Assembly: GCA_030770545.1 (NCBI GenBank)
Contig: JAUCMP010000031.1
Span: 464,001 to 528,000 of the forward strand
Reading direction: 5' to 3'
From: Macropodus opercularis
Lineage: Eukaryota > Chordata > Actinopteri > Anabantiformes > Osphronemidae
DNA length: 64,000 nt
Shown here: positions 23,621 through 34,259 of the stretch, piece by piece
Numbering within the stretch: position 1 is the first letter of the stretch
Layout: every line of letters begins with the position of its first letter
Notes under the pieces: generated by a model
Told to the model about the DNA's origin: nothing
What the model saw: the letters and a program-made list of their open reading frames with translations, nothing else
Database searches by the model: none
Made by a program: the position numbers and the translations under genes

Positions 23621-24599
23621 CACGACCGGCAGCTCAACTTCCGGTTTGTGCCTTTATTGTGGAGAGCCTGCCGGACGTGCTCACTACACCTCTGCCAGCT
23701 TCCTTTGATTGTCCGATTGCTTTCACCTGTGCTACTGCTAACGCTTCTTAAGCCCTGTTCACATGCTGCTCCACGCCACCCTGACCCAGGCTGTGCTGCT
23801 CCACGCAACTCTGACCATGCTGCTCCTAAACTACCCCCTGGTCCCGTGTTCCCCCGGGCTGTTACCAACTCTCGCCGTAGGGAGCGGGTGAACCTGTGGA
23901 GACTATCTTGGAGCGACGCATGTTTTCCCAGGCCCCGACGGTGGCTCTAGATTGAAGACGCTCTCACCATGCTCTCCGCCGACGACCTAGGGGAGGCTCC
24001 AGTTCCCCCACGCCACGCAGCCTCTGACCACGCTGCTCCACGCCACGCTGAATTGCGCCCTGAGCCCGTAATCATCATGTCGACCACCAAGTCCTGCCTC
24101 AGGAAACGGAGGAAGGTGGTGAACCAATGGAGCTTAAGTTGGAGGATGCCCTTGCTAGGTTCTCTGCCGATGACCTAGGGGAGACTTCGGTTTTCTCGCC
24201 TACCTTTAGCCACTAGGCACTCGCAGCCATAACTCCAGCAGCAGGTCCCCGCTCTCACCCGGCCGTTCCTGTCACCCATGCCCCGGGACTGGGGACTGGG
24301 ACTGGAACATCGACGGCGTTCACCCAGGTTTTCACGCCGCAGCAACCACATCAAAAACAGGCCACTCATCAATTATCTTTAAGCACGTTGCACAAACTTT
24401 GCCTTGACTGGGAATGAACCGGGATTCAGGAAGCAGTTCAGCACCAGAGAGAAAAATGCTGCAATTTGATTGGCTGAAAGTCTGTTCCAGCTATTCACGA
24501 CTGGCCTACGATTGATGGGCGACAGCTCTACCTCTGAACCACCACCACTGGGCGGCTGTTGAGCTACAGTTCACATATTTGTGAGATTGAGACCCACAT
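23621..24599. repeat. GC-rich unassigned repeat-like region
   Basis: Markedly more GC-rich than the surroundings, with imperfect recurrence of CATGCTGCTCCACGCCAC-like words at 23760-23830 and 23990-24055, and two copies of a phrase containing GCCGACGACCTAGGGGA / GCCGATGACCTAGGGGA (23977 and 24166). The 118-codon frame at 23594-23950 starts inside the Tc1 element and is Pro/Arg/Leu-rich; no family is recognised. It may derive from the gag region of an LTR element, which is only a guess. Confidence 0.4.
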
Positions 24600-27500
24600 T
24601 CATTTGTGATCAATGTAGCGGACAAAGCCACCACTTGGGTGAGTGTGCAAGAACTTAAGAGCAACTGACTGTGGATCATTGGCATTCAGTGCAAGTGATT
24701 CAACATGAGCAATAGAGCTACAAAGTTTGCAGCAATGGACTTTATTCATACACGTCACACTCTTTTTAGTCTGTGCAGGCTGGACATAAATGAATTGTGG
24801 CTGTGTTGGGCCTTCCAACACACTCACAGCGATACAACGAGAACAGGTTGAGCACTCGATCTGTAAAAAACACAATATAATTAATAGAAAAAAGACAAAT
24901 TGCATCCATGTCAGAATATATACATTTTGAAGGTTTCTTACCCATTTGTCTACTAGAGCTTCAGAGGTGTCTCTTTCCCCACATGCATGGCATAAATCCT
25001 CTAGGTTATCTAAACATATGTAATTAATATTAGCTCCATTTAAAGGCTTATATTGTTACTTATTGATTACTTACTTCAGTTGTCAATCAGTTTTGTGGCC
25101 ATTTCAAGTCGGATTCGGTCAATGGCCTCTTTATTTACTTCAGTCTATATACGCACCCAACAAAAGGTTTTCTGAAATCTAAAACAAACGTGAAAGTTGC
25201 TTCACTGATATTCCAATTTTTCATGCACCATATAGTTGAGGGTATTATCTTACTTTACACACCAATACTCCACAGGATGTCGAGTCCTGCTGATGGGGAT
25301 GGGAGAGGGTCTCACGTGTCCACCTTGAAATGTGTGTTTTTTTCTCATAAAGGCCCTACAACATGAAAAAGCTACTTACAATTCATGTCTCAAATGTCAT
25401 ATCAGTAGTTTTCAACACATACAGATGAATTAGTCTTACCTTGTTTTTGTCTCTGCACTGTTTTAGTTGATCCATTGTGACTCCAAATGGATCAACAAAT
25501 AAACTACGGCCTTTGTTTGGCTATATGGCCTTAAATAGGTTAGATGTGTAAATGTCAAAGTCTGTGAATTTATTTGCCTACATTGCATGTAAGTATATTT
25601 ACTTACCACGAGAGTCCAATGTCTGTCTTTGCAAACTGCACCAATTAAGACTTCCCACTCAGATACATCAAGCTGCAAGTCAATATTTTATTTTAGCACA
25701 GTTTAATAAATGTAAGAACAACCTAAATAACTAAGATCCTCACCTTTCTCATCTCCCTTGATGTTTCATTCCAAATGGCTGTCATTTGAAAGCTGTCAAG
25801 CACCTTCACTTTGGTGACAGGCACCATTTTGGCCACCATCCAAAGGTAGGCATTCACAATCTAGAAAACAAACACACACAAGTAAGCAAAGGCAGATTGC
25901 GGATCGAAAAGATCATGAATAAAGCACCTCACTCTCCAATTAAATTCTTCAGTCTGGTGCCAAGCTCCATAGATATTCACTGAACACCTTATAGGGGCCC
26001 AGCTTAGCCCACAAGACCTCCCCTGCGAGTGATGTCCACAGATTCTTTACCACTGAAAATTCAAGGCATTTGCTAAAACATATATTCTTAAGTGAAGAAC
26101 ATTACAATTTTACAGTTCATGTAAGAGTACTTAAACATGAATATCATTACCATGGATAGTTCCAGTTTTGTCAGTATCAGATCTGTATGGTGAGCATGTG
26201 AAAGTGTTTTCTGGCGATGACATGGGAACTGTAGGAAAAGGAGTCTTTTTTTTTTTTTTTTTTAATTTTGCGGGAATCCTTTCCTCTGGTTCAGTAAAAT
26301 GGACTAGCTGGTCCACGTTGGCCATGATTTTGGTAGTTTCATTACCAAGGGAAACAACCTTCCCTTCAACCAGGATTTTGTATGGGCCCAGCATGTCCGT
26401 CTCCATCTTCCCACCCTTACGCTGCTCTTCTGGTATGTTTTTTTTTTCAGGACATTATCACATTTTTTTGACGTTTTCAAAAGTGGACTCCAGTGAAAGG
26501 AGTCCTTCAAAAATGTGTTCCTTGCTAGCCACACTTTCCACCAATTCAGTTGTCACCTGCAACAAGAAAACACATGTTGAAACTCTCTTTATTGTTAGAG
26601 CAGTATTAGTAAATGCTTCTGAAATTGAGCCTCTTACCTCATAGTGTTCTGCAACCTCAGACGGATATCTGGCTTCCCTTCCAAACATCAAGAAAAAGGG
26701 ACTGTACTGCGTAGTTAGCTGTTTTTATTTATTTTTTTTTTGTCCTTAATGCGAACATAGTAGCTTGCAAGTAGTGGTCCCATTTTTCTGGGTTTAGCCT
26801 GGCAAGCTTGTTCACAAACCTGAAGAGTGTGATTTGAAAAAATTATAAAACAGGGACTTGCTAGGTAATTTCTGTTATATGTCAGCAAATATACAGCTAC
26901 ATCACATACCTCTGGATGGTGCCATTTAGTTCCTCAACTAATCCATTTGTTTGGGGGTGATAAGGAGCACAAAAGCTCCTTTTAATGCCCAGGGCAGAGG
27001 CGGGCATTCACTTTAAATATAACTATGCAAATTAGTGTTTCCAATGACTGTACATGCAAGTTTTGTTTGGAACTTACCCATTTGCGAATGTCTGCTTCCA
27101 TCCCAGGCCAGTAGTATCGTTGAATCACTGCATGTTGTGTGTTATCAACACCACAGTACCCACCAATTGAACTGCAGTGAATTTCCTCAAAGACTGCATT
27201 AGCCTCCTGTGCTGTTTGAACAACCTTTGCGTGGTGTTCCATTTTGTCTTTTCTCCTTCTACATATGTAATTGAGAACATCATCTGAACAGAAAGTAGAT
27301 CAACTGAATATATTGTTGTACAAGAACAAATTTTGATTTGATTATTTGTGCCTTCCAGCATTAACACTTACCCAGTAATTGAAAGCTTGTCTCTTTATGA
27401 ATTAACGTTCATGCTTTGTCAAGCCCTCAGGAAACCGATTTTGCTCTAGGAAGTCTCGGATCTCTGTTACAAGATTGGCTTCAATTTAGACTTATGACGC

Positions 27501-27735
27501 ACTCTATCTATCTATATTTATCTAGATCTATATACCGTTAGCTTGTTAGCGACATTGCTACGTTAGCTTTAGGTTTTGTGTATTCAAACAAGTAGCAGCG
27601 CTATTGTACACAGTAAACATTTCAGTGAAGAGGCCACCTACCTGCCCAGCTTTCAGCTTTTTCTCTGTCAGTTGCTACAGTTTTTCATTTTTTTCTGAGT
27701 AGAGCGTGTGCTGGTGCCGGACGCCGCCATATTGG
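24600..27735 (-). pseudogene. Ginger1-like DNA transposon gene: integrase, GPY/F, Ulp1 protease, PHD-like finger
   Basis: Minus-strand exons I can follow: 27730-27642 (ATG), ~27485-27372, 27283-27078 (zinc-binding H-H-C-C with Y-Y-W-P-G-M), ~27010-26910 (integrase Y-H-P-Q-T-N-G-L), 26819-26638, 26556-26151 (G-P-Y of GPY/F), 26052-25933, 25860-25744, 25672-25607, 25520-25440, 25355-25254, 25178-25075, 25009-24942, 24860-24600. Borders are GT-AG. Exons 8-11 encode a Ulp1/SENP C48 cysteine protease: His in R-H-W-T-L-V, Asp in F-V-D-P-F-G, Gln and Cys in Q-Q-D-S-T-S-C-G. The last two exons carry C-x-x-C-G-E and C-x-x-C like a PHD finger. Ginger1 transposases with GPY/F and a C-terminal Ulp1 domain are known. 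The DDE core exon is missing and exons 1, 2, 5 and 6 have frameshifts, so the transposase is dead. Confidence 0.8.
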
Positions 27736-28790
27736 ATGTTCTCAATGCAACGTGATTTTCCCGAGTACCTCTGCGCCATGGTCGTCATGGTTACAAAGTA
27801 GTTTGGATCTGATTGGCTGACAGATCGCATTGCTGCTACGGTACATGTTGTATTTTTACTCGCTAATCCTTTCGTTGTATTGAAAGTCAAACCTTAAACT
27901 GAATATTGAAAAGTGTTCATGTGAGACCAGAACATGTGAGTTTTGTTTAGATGACATGAATGTTTAAGTTCAATCTTCACAGTGTTTGACATCATGTATT
28001 GGTGGTGTCTGCTAAACAGATTAACCTGGTACCAATCATAACGTTTCCACGAAGACAGAGAAACAGAGGTAAGATTATTTTACAGCTGAGATAAAAATGT
28101 TTGGATATTATTTGTGTTATATGTTCTGATCAGTTGATTAATGTCTTGAACTGATTGTTACGTGTATTGTGACTGTTTTCTACTGTTGTGATTTTGTTAC
28201 TATCGATTTTTTTTTTCACCTGAAAGAAGAAGGTTTTTCCATGACATTTTGGTGTCAGAAGTGGGATGGACAGTCTGCCGACTGACGCCTGTGTCCAGAC
28301 TGAGGGTTACAGCACAAGGGAAAGGTTCCTCTAAACAGAAAAAGGACTGGATTCCCACCTGATGTTCGGGACAGGAGGCGGACAGCGGATGCTTTGTTCA
28401 CAGTGAGTAGTGTGTTGTGAAGCATCATATCACATAAAAACTGCATTTACATCACAGTATTTTATGATGAACCTGTAACACTAACTCAGTGTTGAGGCGA
28501 GAGCCAACAACTCTCCTCTCTGTGATGCTCAGGTTCCTGTTGAAGTCAGTTTGATCAATGCATGATGACAATCATGAACTGATGATCATTAGTTAACAGG
28601 GTTTAGACTGAAAATGCAGCTGTATAGAATAAATGCTTTGGGTATTAACAGATTACAGGAGTTCCCTGTAGGTTGGGGCAAAGCATTGATTTGGGCATAG
28701 CTTTAAAACCTCTCTGTCTACTTACATGTAACTTTGTTTTAATCTCAGCTTGTATTTTGATTAATTTGATTTGTATTGGTTTTAGTTTTT
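27530..28790. repeat. Segmental copy A (Ginger first exon plus upstream flank)
   Basis: High similarity to 38106-40060. Shared landmarks include GTTAGCTTGTTAGCGACATT, the GCCACCTACCTGCCCAGCTT donor region, AGAGCGTGTGCTGGTGCCGG, GTGAGACCAGAACATGTGAG, and GGAGTTCCCTGTAGGTTGGG near the right end. Copy A lacks segments found in copy B (e.g. 38820-39280). An exon-like piece at 28280-28411 ends in a GTGAGT-like donor but is not open in any consistent frame here. Confidence 0.75.
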
Positions 28791-29588
28791 AGATCATATT
28801 TCTCCTAAATTCAAAATTCTTCTCCTCACTTACAAAGCTCTTCATAACAAAGCTCCATCTTATCTTAAAGACCTCATGGCTCCTTATGCTCCCTTGAGAA
28901 CGCTTGGTTCTCAGAGCGCTGGTCTACTTGTGGTTCCTAGAGTTTCTAAATGTAGAACGGGAGGCAGAGCCTTTAGCTACCGAGCTCCTCTCCTATGGAA
29001 CCAGCTTCCAGTCCAGGTTGGAGAAGCAGACACTCTCTAGTTTTAAAACTAGGCTTAAAACCTTTGTTTTTGTCAAAGCGTGTAGTTAGAGATGGGGTTC
29101 TGGTCACTTGGAACCATCTCTTAGTTAGGCTGCTATAGACTTAGATGGGGGGGACCTCCTAAATTAGCTCCTCTACTTTTCCATTTTGTGTATCTACTAA
29201 CATGCCTCCATGTGACTCTATTCTCATCTCCAGATATCGTCAGACTTACAGCCGTGTGTCTCCAGTGTTCAGTTGCTGGTCCAACCATCCTGCCTGTGTT
29301 CTGTTGCTGCTTGTGTCCTTTTCTCTCTTCTCTCTCCCCTCACCCCAACCGGTCAAGGCAGATGGCCGCCCACACTGAGCCTGGGTCTGCTGGAGGTTTC
29401 TTTCTCTATAAAGGGAGTTTTTCCTCTGCTGTTGCTATTAAAATGTATAATTTATTGATTGGCTACAATTAAAAGCTTGCTCTATGTGGGATTTGTTGGG
29501 TTAGGTCCTAAACCTTACATGGATAACTGAGATAACTGCTGTTGTGAATTTGCGCTATATAAATAAAGTTGAAATGAAGTGAATTGAA
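28790..29588 (+). mobile_element. L2-clade LINE, RT end and 3' UTR
   Basis: Plus-strand copy. Its start encodes the conserved L2 RT C-terminus (H-I-S-P-K-F-K-I-L-L-L-type to L-W-N-Q-L-P spacing, with frame breaks), and it then runs through the complete 3' UTR to the tail AAATAAAGTTGAAATGAAGTG at about 29570. Confidence 0.85.
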
Positions 29589-30478
29589 TCTATTTTTATT
29601 TCATTTTTTTATGGTCTTTCCTCTACCTGATCCTGAATGAGAATCCTCTGTGTCCAGATCACTCCAGCGCCTGGACTGTTACTGCAGCTTTAACCTGTGA
29701 GCAGATAGCTGAGAGGCACATAGACAAAAGTGCAACACATATATTGCAGCTGTGGTTTGAGGTGGACTGAAACCTATGGGAGTATTAATGCACAGATTAA
29801 GCATCAATCCCACTCCACACCCTCCTCTCCTAACAGAGAGTGTGGGAGAAAATTATGAACGTTAGAGAGGTGGTTGGCGTGATGGCGTCCACTGCTGCGG
29901 TGCCTAGAGAGAGTGAACCCAAGTTGTTAGGGTGAGCTCCAGGTTTACAACAAAAACACCACATTCAGTCTGGAACAGCTGAACCTGTCACCAATAACAA
30001 CCAGCTCCTCCTTGCTTGGGTTGAAGATTGAGCTAAGATGGGAAATCATTATTACACTATATAACAACAACATCAACAAAAAACATCAGACATTTCTCAG
30101 TCTGTCAAACCTTGTTTTAGTCAGTCGGTTGTTTATGTCATGAGCTCAGGTTGTATTGTGCTCGTGAGCTGGGAGAGAGACCTCCTGCTCAGAATGAACT
30201 GCAGTTTGGCTACTCGTCCTGCTGAAGGAATCAGCAGTGTCGCTTATGGGGCCCCCTCCTCCATGATGGTGGACGCTGGTTCCATGATTTTTCCTGCAGA
30301 AAACACTCAAGTGTAAATTAATGATCGGATTTTCATGGGATTTCTTATCAATTAGTTACTATTACTCACACAAGCAAAGCTTCATGCAGTGTTAAACCTG
30401 TACACACACACACACAAAGTCTGTCACACACACTTCCATAGCACTACCTTACAATTGTGTTTTATTGTAACTTCCTGA
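29589..30478 (-). repeat. Arm 2 of the ~0.9-kb inverted repeat
   Basis: Reverse complement of 6398-7290 (see that entry). It starts directly at the L2 tail and ends next to a Tc1 deletion element. Differences are scattered substitutions and small indels in the CA run. Confidence 0.75.
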
Positions 30479-30511
30479 TGTCTGATTCACACGAACACCA
30501 GTCTTTCAGAA

Positions 30512-30904
30512 ACACACTATATTGTCAAAAGTATGTTAAGTGACATCCCATTCCTCATCCATAGGGTTTAATATGACGTCGCTCCACCCTTTGCAGATAT
30601 AAGAGCTTCAACTCTTTTCTGAAAGCTGTCCACAAGGTTTAGGAGTGTGTTTATGGGAAATGTTGACCATTCCTCCAGAAGCGCATTTGTGAGGTCACAC
30701 ACTGATGTTGGACAAGAAGGCCTGGCTCTCAGTCTCTGCTCTAATTCATCCCAACGCTGTTCTAGCAGGTTGAGGTCAGGACTCTGTGCAGGCCAGTCAA
30801 GTTCATCCACACCAGACTCTGTCATCCATGTCTTCATGGACCTTGCTTTGTGCACTGATTCCCATTATTTGGATGGGTGAGCGAATACTTTAGACAATAT
30901 AGTG
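30512..30904 (-). mobile_element. Tc1-like deletion element, copy 2
   Basis: Same boundaries and same retained 95-codon transposase C-terminus (30855-30568) as copy 1 at 23230, with four residue differences in that frame. The right end ATACTTTAGACAATATAGTG is a better terminal match than in copy 1. About 28 bases left of the element also match the left flank of copy 1. Confidence 0.85.
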
Positions 30905-31009
30905 AATATTGGCTGGGAAATCCACACACTGCTTACTCCCAAGGAGAAGGGACGATGACCATAAAGGTAACGTAGTAAATCGAGCTGAACAGGCAGACAG
31001 TATAACTTA

Positions 31010-32355
31010 GTGATGGGCGATACCACAAAATTTGGTATTGATCCGATACCAAGTAACTACAGGGCCAGTATCGACGATACCGATAACGATATCCATACTT
31101 TTTGCACCTTAAAGGCAAATCATCATTGTACAGTGTTGATTATTATCTTTATTGCAACGGCGACATGAATAATGCTCATGAACAGAAATACTTGTTTAAA
31201 TGCTAATAATAAAATTATAATAAATTAGATAAATAAGTAAATTAAATACAAATATGAAAAAAATATCTATTTTAAATTATAATAAATTAAATTGCAATTA
31301 ATACAAAATAACATTTCTTAAATTAAAAGATCATAGTGCTCAAGTAGAACAAAACAAAACAGTAAATATTTAACAGTAAAACATCACCGGGATGTTTCCG
31401 CTGCACAGCTGGTGAGTGTGCAAGCATACGTTTATGTAGCTTCAGTGCATCATTTTGCTTCTAACCGTGGATATTGTGTATGTCCACGTATATAAACGTC
31501 TCTGGCGCTCAGCTGGTGTGTGCACGTTTAGGTTCCAGCTGCTCTGCCTACGGTGCGGATTCCTTTTCACTACTGCCTACGTGTGACCTGGCGATCAACC
31601 AACTACCTCAGCGATCGAGGTATTGGGCAAACCTGACTTAGCTCATTGCGTATTTGGGGTAGTAAAATAATGGTTCATTTCATTTTTAATATCTTATAAC
31701 ACATTAAGTGTCCCCCGGTGTACCTGGATATTCTTTGCCTTTCATGAAACTCTCCTGCAGTGTCATCTGACGGACAGTGGCTGCCGGTGAATCAGAGGAC
31801 GTTGAGGTTTCCTTACGCTGTTCAGCGTCCTTTAACGTGTCAGGGTGTGTGGTTTTTAAATGTTTCAGTAAGTTGCTAGTGTTGCTGCCATGTGGCACAA
31901 CTTTACTACAGACGCTGCACCAAGCATTTCCCTAAGTAGTGGGTGGAAAATAGCAGCACACAATGCTTCTTACTCTCTTTCTCTCTATGCTGCTGTGCCT
32001 CTCACTGAGACGGACGTCCCTCCACTCTGCAGCAACTAACTTAGTTTTACTAAGTTATATATAAGTTAGTGGTAGTAGAAGTATTACTCCCTACTTCCTT
32101 CCACAGTGCATGACTGGCTCTGGAAGGCTCTGACATCTGATTGGCTGTCATAATCATGTGCTACGGAAGACCGTTTAAAATACGTTTGGGCTGGTTTTAC
32201 ACACATCCAAAACTATCAGAAGTGAAAACTAATTGCACGTTTTTATTAGGAGTGGTATCGAGCGATACTTAAAGTAGTATCGACCACTACTACAAGTATC
32301 GGCCAGCGGGTATCGAAATATCGATTCCCGAGAGTCGAAATTCCCATCCCCTAGA
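31010..32355 (-). mobile_element. hAT element with BED finger, internally deleted
   Basis: Left end TAGTGATGGGCGATACC and right end ending CCCATCCCCTA form imperfect terminal inverted repeats. Both ends continue with GATACC/GGTATC-rich subterminal repeats typical of a large fish hAT family. On the minus strand at 31925-31704 lies the BED zinc finger (C-x-x-C, then S-N-L-L-K-H-L-K-x-x-H) with a Ser/Thr-rich linker. The catalytic part is missing. No convincing 8-bp target duplication was seen. The related end at 37705-37900 belongs to the same family. Confidence 0.75.
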
Positions 32356-32778
32356 ATAAATGGACAGTTTCCACTGCACATGAAAGTGAATGATGAAGTT
32401 GCTTACAGAGGTAATAGATGAGGAGAAGTAGAAGACAAAAGGTCATCATCTATTCTCCATAAGGTATGTACAGTGCTCCAAATTATTATAATAGTATATT
32501 ATAATATAATATAACAGTAGAATAAACAGTGATACATATGACGTAAAAACATAAATATACACAAAATATAACCATTTCATCTATCCCCTATAGAGACTGT
32601 ACGACGGCTAAGGAGAAGGCAGGCAGCCATGGCACCTGTCAACCACACACATTAGCTGCACCTCATCACGTGCACAACCTCATCTAGGAACACAGCATAC
32701 TCCACCATCGTCCTGACAGGAGCTGACAGAGGCAGAGGGAGGCTGCAAGCCGTGATTCTGCATTGACTACCACCTGTG

Positions 32779-33168
32779 ATGCCGGTACCACCTGGAGTGA
32801 GTATCGCTCAAGTTCAACCACAGCCAGCTGCAATTCAACCACCACAGGAACCTACTGAGGCCATACACCCACTGGAGCCAAGAGACCCTACGCCAGTGCA
32901 GCAGGATCATCTGGAATCAGGCCCACCCAGAGGCGCACCGGGAAATGATGACAGAGGGGTGTCCTACAGACCAACTTCACCAGAGGGAGATGCACCACAG
33001 AACACAGATGACAACAGTCCAGTGTTGTCAGGACACAAGTGGCACTGCTTGAATCGAGAGACAGCAGCTAAAACAATCACTCTCACTGGAAACTGTGCCA
33101 AAACGCTTAGAATTGCCTATTCTGTGCATCTGAGACCAAAAGAACACTACCTTGGTGAAAAGTGATAT
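32779..33168 (+). CDS. Hypothetical Pro/Gln-rich open frame
   Basis: A 128-codon frame from ATG 32779 to a TGA at about 33165. The first 80 residues are Pro/Gln/Glu-rich and low in hydrophobic residues; the rest has two cysteines (K-W-H-C and G-N-C-A-K). I do not recognise it. Proline-rich pieces like this occur in gag proteins and in non-conserved frames, and no adjacent exon or LTR supports either. A 45-base stretch within its 3' part is repeated 193 bases downstream. Low confidence that it is a gene. Confidence 0.2.
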
Positions 33169-33300
33169 AAATGCATTTTGTGTTTGCCTGCTTTACTTTT
33201 CTACTTGGATCACATCTGAATGGAAAACATCACTGGCATTGCTTGCATCAAGATGCAGCAGCTAAAACAATCACTCTCACTGGAAACTGTGCCACAACGC
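33063..33300. repeat. Direct repeat of about 45 bp
   Basis: The words at 33063-33107 and 33256-33300 are nearly identical: both read CAGCAGCTAAAACAATCACT and continue through CTGGAAACTGTGCCA with one or two substitutions. The spacing is 193 bases. Confidence 0.85.
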
Positions 33301-33314
33301 CTACATAAGATACC

Positions 33315-33800
33315 ACATGACTTTATTAATCCCACAATGGGGAAACTTTTGTGTTTACAACAAGAGACAGTAGACACACTTCCAATGTACACGATGCATA
33401 GGATCAAGCAACAATAGTCGTAAGAACAGTCCGAACAATCATAAAGAAAGACAAATCTGTGTTAGTCGTTGTTTACAATGGAAATATTTGATCACCTGAA
33501 ATATTGCACTAGCTCTAAAAAATATGAAAATATTTCAGCAGTAGAACAATACCAAACACAGTGTACACTGTGTACTACACATATGCATTGCACTGTAGTG
33601 TTGTGTTGTACAGTCTGATGGCTGTGGGGAAGAATGAACGACAGTAGCGCTCCGGGGGTGTAACAGTCTGCTACTGAAGGTGCCGCTCAGAGCCATGATG
33701 GATGACAGCTTTACCAGCATCCTTCTGTCTGCTACCTCCTTCATAGTGTCCAGTGTGCAGCCCAGGACAGAACCAGCTCACTTAACCAGCTTGTTAGGTC
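33315..33800 (-). mobile_element. LINE 3' fragment (Rex1-like)
   Basis: It has the block TTTATTAATCCCACAATGGGG at the left, and at the right CTGATGGCTGTGGGGAAGAA, AGTCTGCTACTGAAGGTGCC, CTTCTGTCTGCTACCTCC and AGTGTGCAGCCCAGGACAGA. In fish this is the 3' region of a non-LTR family read on the minus strand. No intact coding remains. Confidence 0.65.
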
Positions 33801-34166
33801 TCTGATACTTAAAAATTAAACTTAAAATTCATACTATTACCTCAAATAATTGTCACAATGACTGACTAAAGCTTTACTGATCAATTATAGAACTATTTTA
33901 ATAAATAAAAATCACGTCACTAACGTTGTGGAAAACAGAAACATGGGACAGAACGGTACTTTCTGTCACCACTCGAAAAAATATATTACAAATCCAGAAA
34001 GATCATGTGACGCCAAGGTTACACTCATTTGGTAAGTGAGGAGCTGTCAGTCACAGCTTTATCACTGTGTTCTACCTCCACACTATCAATCCATTCCCCT
34101 TGTGCAGTGACTGCAGGCATAATAAAGCACTGAAATAAAGCCTAATCAAACATTTTCAGTTCCTAC

Positions 34167-34254
34167 CTTTGACATCCTGGGCAGGACAATCCTCTGGGAT
34201 CTCGGCTCGCTCTGGTCTCCCATTGGCTGTGAAGTAGATGATTTTTGGTGGCAT
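34167..34254 (-). CDS. Possible orphan first exon (unknown gene)
   Basis: On the minus strand an ATG (34254-34252) opens a 29-codon frame that ends in a good donor (AAAG, then GTAGGA). The peptide starts M-P-P-K-I-I-Y-F-T-A-N-G-R-P-E-R and is followed by an acidic, Cys-containing stretch. It looks like a real first coding exon by codon content and splice site, but I cannot name the protein and see no second exon before the LINE fragment at 33800. It could be a leftover of a rearranged gene. Confidence 0.3.
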
Positions 34255-34259
34255 GTTTT

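Noticed and set aside
24480..24590. Possible tRNA-like or SINE head
   Set aside because: No convincing A and B boxes or cloverleaf could be drawn. No tRNA or rRNA gene was recognised anywhere in the window.
31010..32355. BED-finger frame at 31704-31898 as a host ZBED gene
   Set aside because: It is bounded by hAT-type terminal repeats and lacks the rest of the protein, so it is a transposon fragment.
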